Positions 1 to 5,780 of a stretch of DNA of 5,830 bases are shown here, in pieces. The stretch is taken from contig NZ_JAHACR010000268.1 of assembly GCF_018375725.1 (NCBI RefSeq), positions 1 through 5,830 of the forward strand. The letters are read 5' to 3'. The position numbers and the translations under genes are program-made. How positions within the stretch are numbered: the first letter of the stretch is position 1; every line of letters begins with the position of its first letter. The notes below the pieces were generated by a model. It was given only the letters and a program-made list of their open reading frames with translations, made no database searches and had not been told where the DNA came from. Source of the DNA: Burkholderia sp. (GTDB lineage Bacteria; Pseudomonadota; Gammaproteobacteria; Burkholderiales; Burkholderiaceae).

Positions 1-71
1 ATCTGCGTGCTGCCAATGCCACGCTGCTACGCATGGCTTCCAATCGTTGGGGAAACCGGTAACTCACGCCG

Positions 72-215
72 TCAACACGGTATCGGCTCCACGCTTACCT
101 GATACCGATACAGCGAACGCGACATGCCAAACAACGCGCAGGTCTTCGTCAGACTGGTTCGATAGCGATCACGCAACTCATCGATCAACATGCGCCGACG
201 GGCAGGCTTCAGAGC
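72..215 (-). pseudogene. Truncated IS3-family transposase OrfB, N-terminal fragment
   Basis: This is the orfB frame entered by a -1 shift at the end of orfA. It reads ALKPARRRMLIDELRDRYR at its start and continues to a SRSLYRYQ motif, which matches the beginning of IS407-type OrfB, where a basic helical region precedes the integrase core. Normally the frame would continue for more than 200 further residues through the DDE catalytic domain. Here family resemblance is lost after YRYQ (about base 100), and the frame ends at a TGA at 74-72 after 47 codons. No catalytic acidic residue is present, so the fragment cannot act as a transposase. The break is more likely a rearrangement junction than a point nonsense mutation, because the sequence beyond the stop does not resume the orfB pattern in this frame. 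Confidence 0.8.
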
Positions 216-475
216 TTTTTTGCGAGTACATCCTGCAGCATGGCTTTGTCCATGCTCAGGTCCGCCACGAGCCGCTTCAGCTTCGCATTTTCCTCTTCGA
301 GTTGCCGCAATCGGCGCAACTCAGAAGGCCCCAACCCTCCGAATTTCTTCTTCCAGTTGTAGAACGTCGCCTCGCTAATTCCAAGCTTGCGACAGATCTC
401 CTCGACCTTCGTGCCCAGCTCCGCTTGCTTCAGTGCAAATGCGATCTGCTCTTCCGTAAACTTGCTCGTCTTCAT
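209..475 (-). CDS. IS3-family transposase OrfA (IS407-like), intact
   Basis: OrfA encodes the DNA-binding part of an IS3-family transposase, 88 residues. Residues 1-45 form the HTH_Tnp_1-type helix-turn-helix, with MKTSKFTEEQIAFALKQAE at the N-terminus and SEATFYNWKKKFGG closing the recognition region. Residues about 52-80 are a coiled coil with leucine-zipper spacing (ELRRLRQLEEENAKLKRLV) used for multimerisation. The ATG at 475 was chosen because MKTSKFTEEQ is the family start and a GAAGG ribosome-binding site lies 7 nt upstream (487-483); an in-frame ATG at 508 lacks this. It ends with AKKL and TGA directly after the frameshift heptamer, so in a complete element part of the translation would give an OrfAB fusion. 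With orfB broken, OrfA alone cannot transpose; in related elements it can bind the ends and regulate transposition. Confidence 0.93.
   Translation of the reverse strand: MKTSKFTEEQIAFALKQAELGTKVEEICRKLGISEATFYNWKKKFGGLGPSELRRLRQLEEENAKLKRLVADLSMDKAMLQDVLAKKL
215..221 (-). other. Programmed -1 ribosomal frameshift site (A6G) of the IS
   Basis: The minus strand reads GCA AAA AAG CTC TGA in the orfA frame, giving an A AAA AAG heptamer placed exactly as required for -1 slippage, two codons before the orfA stop. Slipping yields GCA AAA AAA GCT CTG and joins orfA to the ALKPARRR start of orfB. This is the standard way IS3 elements make the OrfAB transposase. Here the product would be a truncated fusion of about 130 residues with no catalytic domain. 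Confidence 0.8.
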
Positions 476-487
476 GGCATGGCCTTC

Positions 488-503
488 GTGTCCGATCGGA
501 CAC
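488..503. repeat. 16-bp perfect palindrome upstream of IS orfA, containing a GATC site
   Basis: GTGTCCGATCGGACAC is perfectly self-complementary over 16 bp and ends 12 bp before the orfA ATG, just upstream of the ribosome-binding site. It could be a binding site for OrfA or for a host factor, or it could form a hairpin in the leader RNA. The central GATC is a Dam methylation site in hosts that have Dam. The palindrome is seen directly; the role is inference. Confidence 0.7.
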
Positions 504-544
504 ATCATGCCGAATTTCTCTACTTTTAGACCGGACTATTTCTT

Positions 545-556
545 GGGTCAGGGTCA
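545..556 (-). repeat. Probable IS terminal end, TGACCC tandem repeat
   Basis: Read on the minus strand, TGACCCTGACCC is a tandem 6-bp repeat at the expected position of the IS end upstream of orfA. IS3-family ends usually begin with TGA followed by C-rich sequence. The matching inverted copy is missing from the window, so the exact boundary at 556 is an inference. Confidence 0.5.
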
Positions 557-693
557 ATGTATGAAACGCTACCCGCATCGCTCCCAGTCATTTCAAAATT
601 TCATGGCTGTCCATTTCATCCAGTCGCACAAGACGAGCCCACAATTATCACGTCAACTATCTCACCATGCTCGCGCTTCCCGTCAGTAGCCGG
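557..693. other. Spacer between mcrC and the IS, no gene recognised
   Basis: These 137 bp hold no gene I can support. On the minus strand there are only short open stretches: 25 codons in frame after the mcrC stop, ending at TGA 618-616, and an 18-codon stretch ending in a SHEILK-like tail. I see no hairpin followed by a T-run, so no intrinsic terminator for mcrBC is evident here. Confidence 0.5.
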
Positions 694-2007
694 TTACATG
701 ACCTCATCTAACGCAGCTAAACCTCCCCTTTCAACGCCTAAGAGAATCAGTTCAAGCTGTTCGGGAACGTTGCAGAGGTCGAACAAATCTATAGTGGCAA
801 CTTTGACCCGTCGCGCTTCGCTTGCGTTTGGACTACCCACCCATGGATTGAGAGAATACGTGCGACGGATGCCTGCAGTGGTCCCTAACGACTCGTGATG
901 CGGGTACAGAAGCACGACGTCCGGGCAGTTGTAGCAGCTGGAATATGCATACATCTGGTATAGGTCCGACTGAACAACACCGTCTTTGGCGTCATCTGCC
1001 GAAAGCTCTTTCCACTTCGTGTCTAGAATCCATTCCGCCTGTCCATTACGGAGGCCGACGACATCGGGTTTCATAAGGAATACGGAGCGATTTTTAACCT
1101 CATCGTATGCCAGGTGCTTCTGCGGACCTTGGCGCTTCGCGAGAATGCCATACGGACGGCAGACCCGAGCAGCCACTCTCCCGATGTATTCTTCGAACAA
1201 CGTATTCATCTCGAAGAACAGCGAGAAGGCCTGTCGCCTGCCAGCAGCAACATCAGGTGGCGCGCTTCTCAAGAAAAATTCAGCCAGTTTGAAGCACGGC
1301 TTGTAGCGGTCGTTGAGCCGGTCAAAAATCACCCGTTGCCATTGCAGCGCACTTGTGGGGCGGTCCGAGACCTCCTCGAAGACCAGCAACAGTTCCGCCA
1401 AGTGTCGCTGGTTATCCAACGTCCGAGCTGCTCCTAGAAGCAACCGAATCGCAGCCTTCAGTATCTGGTTAAGAGGATTGTCTTCCTGGAACTCATCGAA
1501 CCGGCAGAACAGCCGCTCCGGATTACCCGCATTCCGGCGAACCTGCTCCGTCACCGCCAAGCGTCCGCGCAGTACTGCGAGGTTCTCCTCGCGCGCTTCG
1601 TAGCGCCGGACAAGTCCCCGATGCACTTGGGCGAAGAGCTTGTCACAGAAGAGCCGAATGAGAATTTCGAGGATGCCGTGCTGCTGCGTCGCGACGTGCG
1701 CAATCTCACCCTCAGCAATGTCGAGGTCTAATGCAACCATCAACATGGCCACAAGATTGCGTCGAACGCTGCGGTCGTCGCCGTCTACCTTTGGGAGTAT
1801 CTCGATGGTGTGCGGCCCAAACTGAAATACTCCGACATATTGCTGTGCGGCGATAGTGCTGCCATTGACGTACCTGAAAACCTCGAATCCGTATGTGGGT
1901 CTGAGGTTTGTAAGCAGTTCGGCCTGGGCAGCCGTTATTGAGGGGCGCGCCGGGTCAAACTCCCCTAAATGGAGCCTGCCGTACTCACGGACAGATATCA
2001 GGGCCAC
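694..2007 (-). CDS. mcrC: McrC-like subunit, PD-(D/E)XK nuclease of a type IV restriction system
   Basis: McrC is the nuclease partner that docks on the McrB GTPase ring, stimulates GTP hydrolysis and cuts DNA carrying modified bases. The protein has 437 residues, longer than E. coli McrC (about 348) but within the range of McrC-like proteins. Residues 1-130 fit the N-terminal McrB-contacting region: an opening EYG motif, then VGVFQFGPHTIEILPKVD at 58-75. A helical middle contains EFQEDNPLNQILKAA (172-186). The conserved FFEMNTLFEEYIGRV (264-278) precedes the nuclease core. The catalytic signature is KPD (D315) followed by ILDTKWK, giving D329-x-K331, matching the D...DxK arrangement of E. 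coli McrC (D244, D257, K259). SDLYQMYAY (347-355) follows, as usual. The start is a GTG 5 bp after the mcrB TAA, with no strong ribosome-binding site, suggesting coupled translation. The catalytic residues are intact and I see no frameshift. Confidence 0.94.
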   Translation of the reverse strand: MALISVREYGRLHLGEFDPARPSITAAQAELLTNLRPTYGFEVFRYVNGSTIAAQQYVGVFQFGPHTIEILPKVDGDDRSVRRNLVAMLMVALDLDIAEGEIAHVATQQHGILEILIRLFCDKLFAQVHRGLVRRYEAREENLAVLRGRLAVTEQVRRNAGNPERLFCRFDEFQEDNPLNQILKAAIRLLLGAARTLDNQRHLAELLLVFEEVSDRPTSALQWQRVIFDRLNDRYKPCFKLAEFFLRSAPPDVAAGRRQAFSLFFEMNTLFEEYIGRVAARVCRPYGILAKRQGPQKHLAYDEVKNRSVFLMKPDVVGLRNGQAEWILDTKWKELSADDAKDGVVQSDLYQMYAYSSCYNCPDVVLLYPHHESLGTTAGIRRTYSLNPWVGSPNASEARRVKVATIDLFDLCNVPEQLELILLGVERGGLAALDEVM

Positions 2008-2012
2008 GGCCG

Positions 2013-4499
2013 TTACCGATAAATGTTGAGGTACGCGTCCACGGAAAACTCCTCGGCCTTGACCCGATGGCGGGGTTTGACATCGTAGCCATCCGCTACC
2101 GCTTGCAGCCCGTTGGGGACGTCACTGCGAGATGTAATGAAACCGCCCGTGGAATCTTTCAGGATAAGACACACCTTCGACCAATCCTCATAGAAATATT
2201 CCTGAAGCAACGGAATAACCTTCCTCCTGAACACATGTTCCAGGTCGGCGAGCTTATTCACAGTCACAAAATATGCGTGGCCAATGGTGTGATCACGGTC
2301 GTAAAGATATTCGATGCGTTCATTCATCGCCCTAAGCAGCGCTCGCAGGTCAACGCCCTCTACGGGCTCCGACGGCAACGCGTCGTAATCTGGTTGAAGC
2401 TCCTCGAATTCGAACCGGCGCCGTAGCGCGGTATCCAGCAGTGCAATCGACCTGTCGGCTGTATTCATGGTAGCCACGACATATAGGTTCGCTGGAACGC
2501 TGAATTCGTCCCCCGAATATGGCAACTTTACAGTCAGACTGTTGGTCAAGCCCTCGCGCTTGTCCGGCTCCAGAAGCGTGATGAGCTCTCCGAATACCTT
2601 GGACAGATTGGCACGATTGATTTCATCGACAATCATCACGTACGGTTGGCTTCCGGCTTCCAGCTGCCCAGTCAGAAGTCCCTCGAGAACATCCAGCTTC
2701 AACCCGCCATGGTCCAGTTTGTAAAGCGACGATTGGACGAAGTTGCGGTCATAGATTTCCTCAACCGCCCGGTTCGCGTCGAGAACAGCCAGCCAGCGCA
2801 CAGGACGCATCTGATGGAATGAACCTGCGGCCGGCGCCTCGAGAAACTCATAACCACCGGTCACTTCGCCTATTGCGCGGAAGGACCGGTTACCTTGTGA
2901 AACGACGATAATGTCGCCGACCTGAAGGTCGCTCTTGAAGACGCCGATGTAACGTGCCTGTGAGTCCGGCCTCTCAATATCTGGTCGGTCGTCGGCAATC
3001 TTTTTGCGAATGGCTTCTTCTGTATCGCATTCCGAGAAATCCACGTTCTCGCCCCAACCGAGCAATACGCACCCTTTTTCGATACACTCCTGCAATACTT
3101 TCTGCCCTTCGGTCGTGCCGGCAACGCCCAGCGACATCTTGTATATCGTCCGGTCCTTGAGTGCCTTTCCGCTCAGTCCCGGTTTGACCAGCGTACTCAG
3201 CCGCGCCGCGTCGCATATTTCCCGAAAGACGCCGGGACGCACACGATACGACACTTGGCCATCCTTGAGCTCGGGCCGCAGGCCCTCAACGAAGTCTTCG
3301 TATCCGTAGGACTGGTGGAACGTCACAAAACAGATGCGCCCATCGCGACGCAGTTCTTCATACCGAGCCATGAGGTCTTCACGCGCCAAGTCTGCATCGC
3401 CATCGCAGATTTCAACAGCAAGCTTGGCGGTACTGTAGGTCTTGCCCGTACCAGGCGGCCCGTAAAGAATTGTATTGAGGCTTGGATAGCTATTGCCGTG
3501 GCTCACTTTTGCTTCACTCATAGTACTTTCAGCTGATACAGCCGTATCGGACACCTCACCCTCGTAAGCGTCACAGAGTGACGAAAGGACAGCCATCGAG
3601 GGCACCACGATTTTCTGCGCAGGATTGCCGACCCACAACTTCGGCGCGTTCGCCTGAAGGCTGCTTATTCTCGCCTCATTCTTTGCGTAAGTCTTTCTCA
3701 GGATTGCGCCTGGAACCAATGTCTCCCAATCGCCAGGTTCCATAAAAATGCTTACGCTACCGCCGCGCAGGACCAGTCCCAGCTGGCGCCCAGCCTCGGT
3801 TTCGAAGCCGGCCATGTATTTCACGGACTCTTTCAAAAGGATGAGGCGAGTTTTCAGGAACTCCAGCGCGTCCTCAACTTTTAGGCGTGCAGCCAGTGTT
3901 TCCTGCCCTTTCTTCCAGAGGTCGCCGGCAAAAGCAAAGATATCGTCCCCATTGCGGTCGAACATCAGCCGCGAATAGAGCTCTGGATATTGACCAGCCT
4001 TTACTCCGGTCAGCGCACGGAGCACTTCTAGTTTGAAAATGGGAACAATGGTCGGCCTGTCGCGGTCCTGGTAGAGAAACGCAATCTTCCATTTAACGGT
4101 CGGTCCAAGCCGGGCCGCTTCGACTACGTCCAGTTGCCCAGCCCTCGCCGCAATCGCGACCTTGACGACCTCACTCCTGACGGCCTCGAAGGCTTCCTCA
4201 GCTGTATCTCCATACTGCTCGTACCATCCATATACCTCGCCATATATTCTCCCGCGCCCACCTTCTTTAGGCTCGTTATTATTGCGATGGTAGATACCGA
4301 ACTTGAACGAAGAGCCACCCCATATAGACCCGACGTTTTCGGTCTTGGTTTCAAGCCAGTAGGTAAACGAGTCTCCCTCGGCCTTGTCCCCTTTGACCTG
4401 CGTATATTGCTCCAGCGTGATGGCATCCAGCTTGTCAAGCGGCCAGCGCGCGAGAAATGCTTCCCAAATGGCATTCGCGTCATTCAGATTTAGTTTCAT
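2013..4499 (-). CDS. mcrB: McrB-like AAA+ GTPase of a type IV restriction system, with an inserted PUA/EVE-like domain
   Basis: McrB recognises modified DNA and, as a GTP-hydrolysing AAA+ ring, drives translocation and activates McrC. At 828 residues it is far longer than E. coli McrB (459). Residues 1 to about 315 form an N-terminal region I cannot assign (WLETKTENVGSIWGGSSFKF near 48-67), in the place of the E. coli DNA-binding domain. A serine-rich linker (316-338) leads to the motor: Walker A GPPGTGKT (347-354), FVTFHQSYGYEDFVEGLRPE (391-410), Walker B VMIVDEINRANLSKVFGELI (621-640), the GTPase signature MNTADRS (678-684) and arginine-finger candidates RRR (693-695). Residues about 448-575 interrupt the motor with a separate domain (LLGWGENVDFS, GVFKSDLQVGDIIVV, RAIGEVTGGYEF) resembling PUA/EVE-type folds. 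GGGGA lies 2 nt before the ATG. The gene leads mcrC by 5 bp. All NTPase motifs are intact. Confidence 0.94.
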   Translation of the reverse strand: MKLNLNDANAIWEAFLARWPLDKLDAITLEQYTQVKGDKAEGDSFTYWLETKTENVGSIWGGSSFKFGIYHRNNNEPKEGGRGRIYGEVYGWYEQYGDTAEEAFEAVRSEVVKVAIAARAGQLDVVEAARLGPTVKWKIAFLYQDRDRPTIVPIFKLEVLRALTGVKAGQYPELYSRLMFDRNGDDIFAFAGDLWKKGQETLAARLKVEDALEFLKTRLILLKESVKYMAGFETEAGRQLGLVLRGGSVSIFMEPGDWETLVPGAILRKTYAKNEARISSLQANAPKLWVGNPAQKIVVPSMAVLSSLCDAYEGEVSDTAVSAESTMSEAKVSHGNSYPSLNTILYGPPGTGKTYSTAKLAVEICDGDADLAREDLMARYEELRRDGRICFVTFHQSYGYEDFVEGLRPELKDGQVSYRVRPGVFREICDAARLSTLVKPGLSGKALKDRTIYKMSLGVAGTTEGQKVLQECIEKGCVLLGWGENVDFSECDTEEAIRKKIADDRPDIERPDSQARYIGVFKSDLQVGDIIVVSQGNRSFRAIGEVTGGYEFLEAPAAGSFHQMRPVRWLAVLDANRAVEEIYDRNFVQSSLYKLDHGGLKLDVLEGLLTGQLEAGSQPYVMIVDEINRANLSKVFGELITLLEPDKREGLTNSLTVKLPYSGDEFSVPANLYVVATMNTADRSIALLDTALRRRFEFEELQPDYDALPSEPVEGVDLRALLRAMNERIEYLYDRDHTIGHAYFVTVNKLADLEHVFRRKVIPLLQEYFYEDWSKVCLILKDSTGGFITSRSDVPNGLQAVADGYDVKPRHRVKAEEFSVDAYLNIYR
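2775..3158 (-). other. PUA/EVE-like domain nested inside the McrB AAA+ module
   Basis: This is the part of mcrB coding for residues about 448-575, between the FHQSYGYEDF segment after Walker A and Walker B. It opens with TIYKMSLGVAGTTEG, continues with GCVLLGWGENVDFSECDTEE and GVFKSDLQVGDIIVVSQGN, then RAIGEVTGGYEF, and ends with a histidine-containing FHQMRPVRWLAVLD. A GDIIVV strand followed by an AIGEV strand is typical of small beta-barrel PUA/EVE/YTH-like domains, several of which bind modified bases. Similar inserts occur in other long McrB-like proteins as I recall them. The fold assignment is by pattern only; a structure prediction would decide it. Confidence 0.6.
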
Positions 4500-4501
4500 T
4501 T

Positions 4502-4506
4502 TCCCC
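4502..4506 (-). promoter_or_regulatory. Ribosome-binding site of mcrB (GGGGA)
   Basis: On the minus strand GGGGA stands 2 nt before the mcrB ATG at 4499. The spacing is short, but it supports this start: the next in-frame ATG is about 180 codons further in, and the intervening sequence is protein-like. Confidence 0.45.
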
Positions 4507-4565
4507 GTATCTGTAGTTTTAGTTCATCAATTTTTAATTACGCCGCCGCTCGGTGGCTTTGGCCC

Positions 4566-4579
4566 GCAGGCATCCCTGC
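4566..4579. repeat. Small hairpin GCAGG-CATC-CCTGC upstream of mcrB
   Basis: A perfect 5-bp stem with a 4-nt loop lies 67-80 bp before the mcrB start. There is no T-run on either side, so it does not look like an intrinsic terminator. It may be part of the leader RNA or chance. Confidence 0.35.
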
Positions 4580-4594
4580 CATCTCACCGCAACT

Positions 4595-4625
4595 GACTAT
4601 CGTCGAACAAACTCGAACGACTATC
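4595..4625. repeat. Nested direct repeat, candidate operator upstream of mcrB
   Basis: GACTATC occurs at 4595-4601 and again at 4619-4625, bracketing two copies of TCGAAC at 4603-4608 and 4613-4618 (10 bp apart, one helical turn). The arrangement is GACTATC-G-TCGAAC-AAAC-TCGAAC-GACTATC. It lies 96-126 bp upstream of the mcrB ATG and overlaps the -10-like TAGGAT at 4628-4623. A helical-turn spacing suits a dimeric regulator, and the WYL protein next door is the obvious candidate. The repeats are seen directly; the operator role is inference, and known BrxR-type operators are usually inverted rather than direct repeats. Confidence 0.5.
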
Positions 4626-4757
4626 CTACTCTTTCCTTGCTGTTGCACGACAAGCTGGAGACCGTCCTAGCGGATGTATGCACACCTGGGCCAGGACGAT
4701 TCGTTTGGGCGCTACGAGCGGCAACAACTGCATGCCCCAGTACCGCTCGGTCAAACT

Positions 4758-4782
4758 TCTTACCTGAATCGCTAGCGTAAGA
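4758..4782. repeat. Spaced inverted repeat TCTTAC-N13-GTAAGA
   Basis: Two perfect 6-bp arms are separated by 13 bp that include the palindrome GCTAGC (4771-4776). It lies about 48 bp downstream of the regulator stop codon. There is no T-run, so it is not a convincing terminator. An inverted repeat with centres about two helical turns apart could be a dimer binding site, but chance is possible for arms this short. Confidence 0.35.
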
Positions 4783-4829
4783 GCAACGTAGCTTAGGAGC
4801 TGTACTCGGTTCGCTGCCAAGCGGCGCCA

Positions 4830-5780
4830 CTATTCGCTTGTCCGACTCTTTCGAAACGACTCCACCTCGATGCGGTTCTTGAGCTCGATGTGTTGCGGTT
4901 CAGGACGCTCATTCCTGCCGTCGTCCAGCCTTAGCTGTCTGAGAGTGTAGAAAAGAAGCGCCTGTCGGCAACGGAGGGTAACCTGGCCGCCCTCCATCCC
5001 ATAATCCATCTCGATGACGCGCCGTTTGGATTCACTTAACCCAGGGTTGGCGATTATCTCGAGCGTGACAAAGGTGTTCCATTCTGAGTCGTGTTCTGCT
5101 CCGCGACCCGGCGGCTCGGTTGCCTCAACCTCCAGGATTCGAGCAATCACAAAATCGAGGAATAGCTCTCTAATGTGACAATACGCCCGGACGTGCCAGC
5201 GAAAACCGTCAAATGCCAGCGCATGGGGAGTAATAACCCGGCTGATGGCCTTGGGTCGCGACATCGACTGATAGTGGATTCGCAGCCCGATGTTCTCTCG
5301 AATCGCCCGAAGCAATGCAGTCAGCACCTTGACATCAAGAATTCGGCTCGGAGTTGGAGCGACCGCAACAGATGGCCACCAACCTACAAACGTCACATCC
5401 CGAGGTAGCACGCCGGTCGCGGTAGCCAACAACTCGTTCAAGTAGCGCGATGGATGGCTTACGGGAAACACCGGTTTGAAATCCGGTGTTGCTATGTACA
5501 TCCGCGTGCTGCGATCGTACTCCATATTTTGTGGCCGTATCGACTGATACTTCGAGATGTCTAAGAATGCCTGTGGCGTCGATATGCCAAAGAAATCCAT
5601 AACATCGCTGCGGTTCAGCCTCCCGTCCCATTGGAGACGGAAGTCGATAAATTCGAGCCTTCGCTCTTGCCCCCAACGGGACCCCGTCTTGGGTTCGCCC
5701 GCTCCAGCAACACCATTGTCTGATAACTCGTCCATGCGTACAAGCAGGCGACGGTTGAGCGGATCGACATTCCGAACCAT
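4830..5780 (-). CDS. WYL-domain transcriptional regulator (BrxR/CapW-like)
   Basis: This is a dimeric DNA-binding regulator of the family that controls BREX, CBASS and other defence operons; in that family a ligand, perhaps a nucleic acid or nucleotide, is thought to be sensed by the WYL domain. Three domains can be read. A winged helix spans about 35-100, with RWGQERRLEFIDFRL, a GRLNRSDVMDFFGIS recognition region and PQNMEYDRSTRMY. The WYL domain spans about 145-221, with LRIHYQSMSRPKAISRVITP and FDGFRWHVRAYC. The C-terminal WCX region spans about 232-310, with ANPGLSESKRRVIEMDYGM and ALLFYTLRQLRLDD. The start is uncertain: 5780 is the first ATG in the window, but the frame stays open to 5829 without a stop, and an ATG at 5735 would leave 18 residues before RWGQ, closer to family length. 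Neither start has a good ribosome-binding site. It lies upstream of mcrB on the same strand, separated by 330 bp. Confidence 0.9.
   Translation of the reverse strand: MVRNVDPLNRRLLVRMDELSDNGVAGAGEPKTGSRWGQERRLEFIDFRLQWDGRLNRSDVMDFFGISTPQAFLDISKYQSIRPQNMEYDRSTRMYIATPDFKPVFPVSHPSRYLNELLATATGVLPRDVTFVGWWPSVAVAPTPSRILDVKVLTALLRAIRENIGLRIHYQSMSRPKAISRVITPHALAFDGFRWHVRAYCHIRELFLDFVIARILEVEATEPPGRGAEHDSEWNTFVTLEIIANPGLSESKRRVIEMDYGMEGGQVTLRCRQALLFYTLRQLRLDDGRNERPEPQHIELKNRIEVESFRKSRTSE

Larger units (their letters stand above)
72..556 (-). mobile_element. Truncated IS3-family insertion sequence (IS407-like), one end only
   Basis: One terminus appears to lie at 556: on the minus strand the sequence from there begins TGACCCTGACCC, a TGA-type start usual for IS3-family ends, about 80 bp before orfA. 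Inside are an intact orfA, an A6G slippery site and the first part of orfB. Similarity to orfB ends around base 100, and its frame stops at 72, before any of the catalytic DDE region. The second inverted repeat is not visible, so target-site duplication cannot be tested. The element is therefore probably a dead fragment of about 450 bp; its inner boundary is uncertain (somewhere between 72 and 100). The IS407 subgroup is inferred from remembered orfA sequence, not from a search. Confidence 0.82.
4500..4829. other. 330-bp gap between the WYL regulator and mcrB: no firm gene, several repeats
   Basis: The gap is long for a co-directional pair and probably holds the mcrBC promoter and control sites. 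On the minus strand two overlapping short frames run through it (4830-4621, starting with a GTG that overlaps the WYL stop, and 4820-4626); neither resembles a known protein or has a ribosome-binding site. Sequence elements are a nested direct repeat at 4595-4625, a spaced inverted repeat at 4758-4782, a small hairpin at 4566-4579 and an AT-rich patch (about 4520-4541) just before mcrB. I found no strong sigma-70 promoter. The closest is TTGTCG (4653-4648) with TAGGAT (4628-4623), but the 19-bp spacing is poor. Confidence 0.5.

Noticed and set aside
47..529. 160-codon plus-strand open frame across the IS
   Set aside because: It lies antisense to the well-supported orfA and the orfB fragment, has no recognisable family pattern and crosses the IS-internal junction; it is a shadow frame.
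616..693. Frame continuing 25 codons past the mcrC TAA, suggesting read-through or a premature stop
   Set aside because: McrC already contains all its catalytic motifs and a full C-terminal region, and the extension shows no family pattern, so the TAA is probably the natural end.
1938..2426. 162-codon plus-strand open frame across the mcrB-mcrC junction
   Set aside because: It is antisense to conserved parts of McrB and McrC and resembles no protein; the two minus-strand genes fully explain the region.
4134..4493. 119-codon plus-strand frame, and an equally long minus-strand frame, at the mcrB 5' end
   Set aside because: Both overlap the N-terminal coding part of mcrB in other frames, with no family resemblance.
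4685..4695. CCTGG-G-CCAGG palindrome containing two CCWGG (Dcm-type) sites in the regulator-mcrB gap
   Set aside because: It might suggest methylation sensing by the locus, but nothing shows that the host has Dcm and an 11-bp GC palindrome can arise by chance.
4663..4698. CGTCCT-N24-AGGACG inverted repeat as a terminator
   Set aside because: The loop is long, the stem is 6 bp, and there is no T-run; it does not meet the pattern of an intrinsic terminator.
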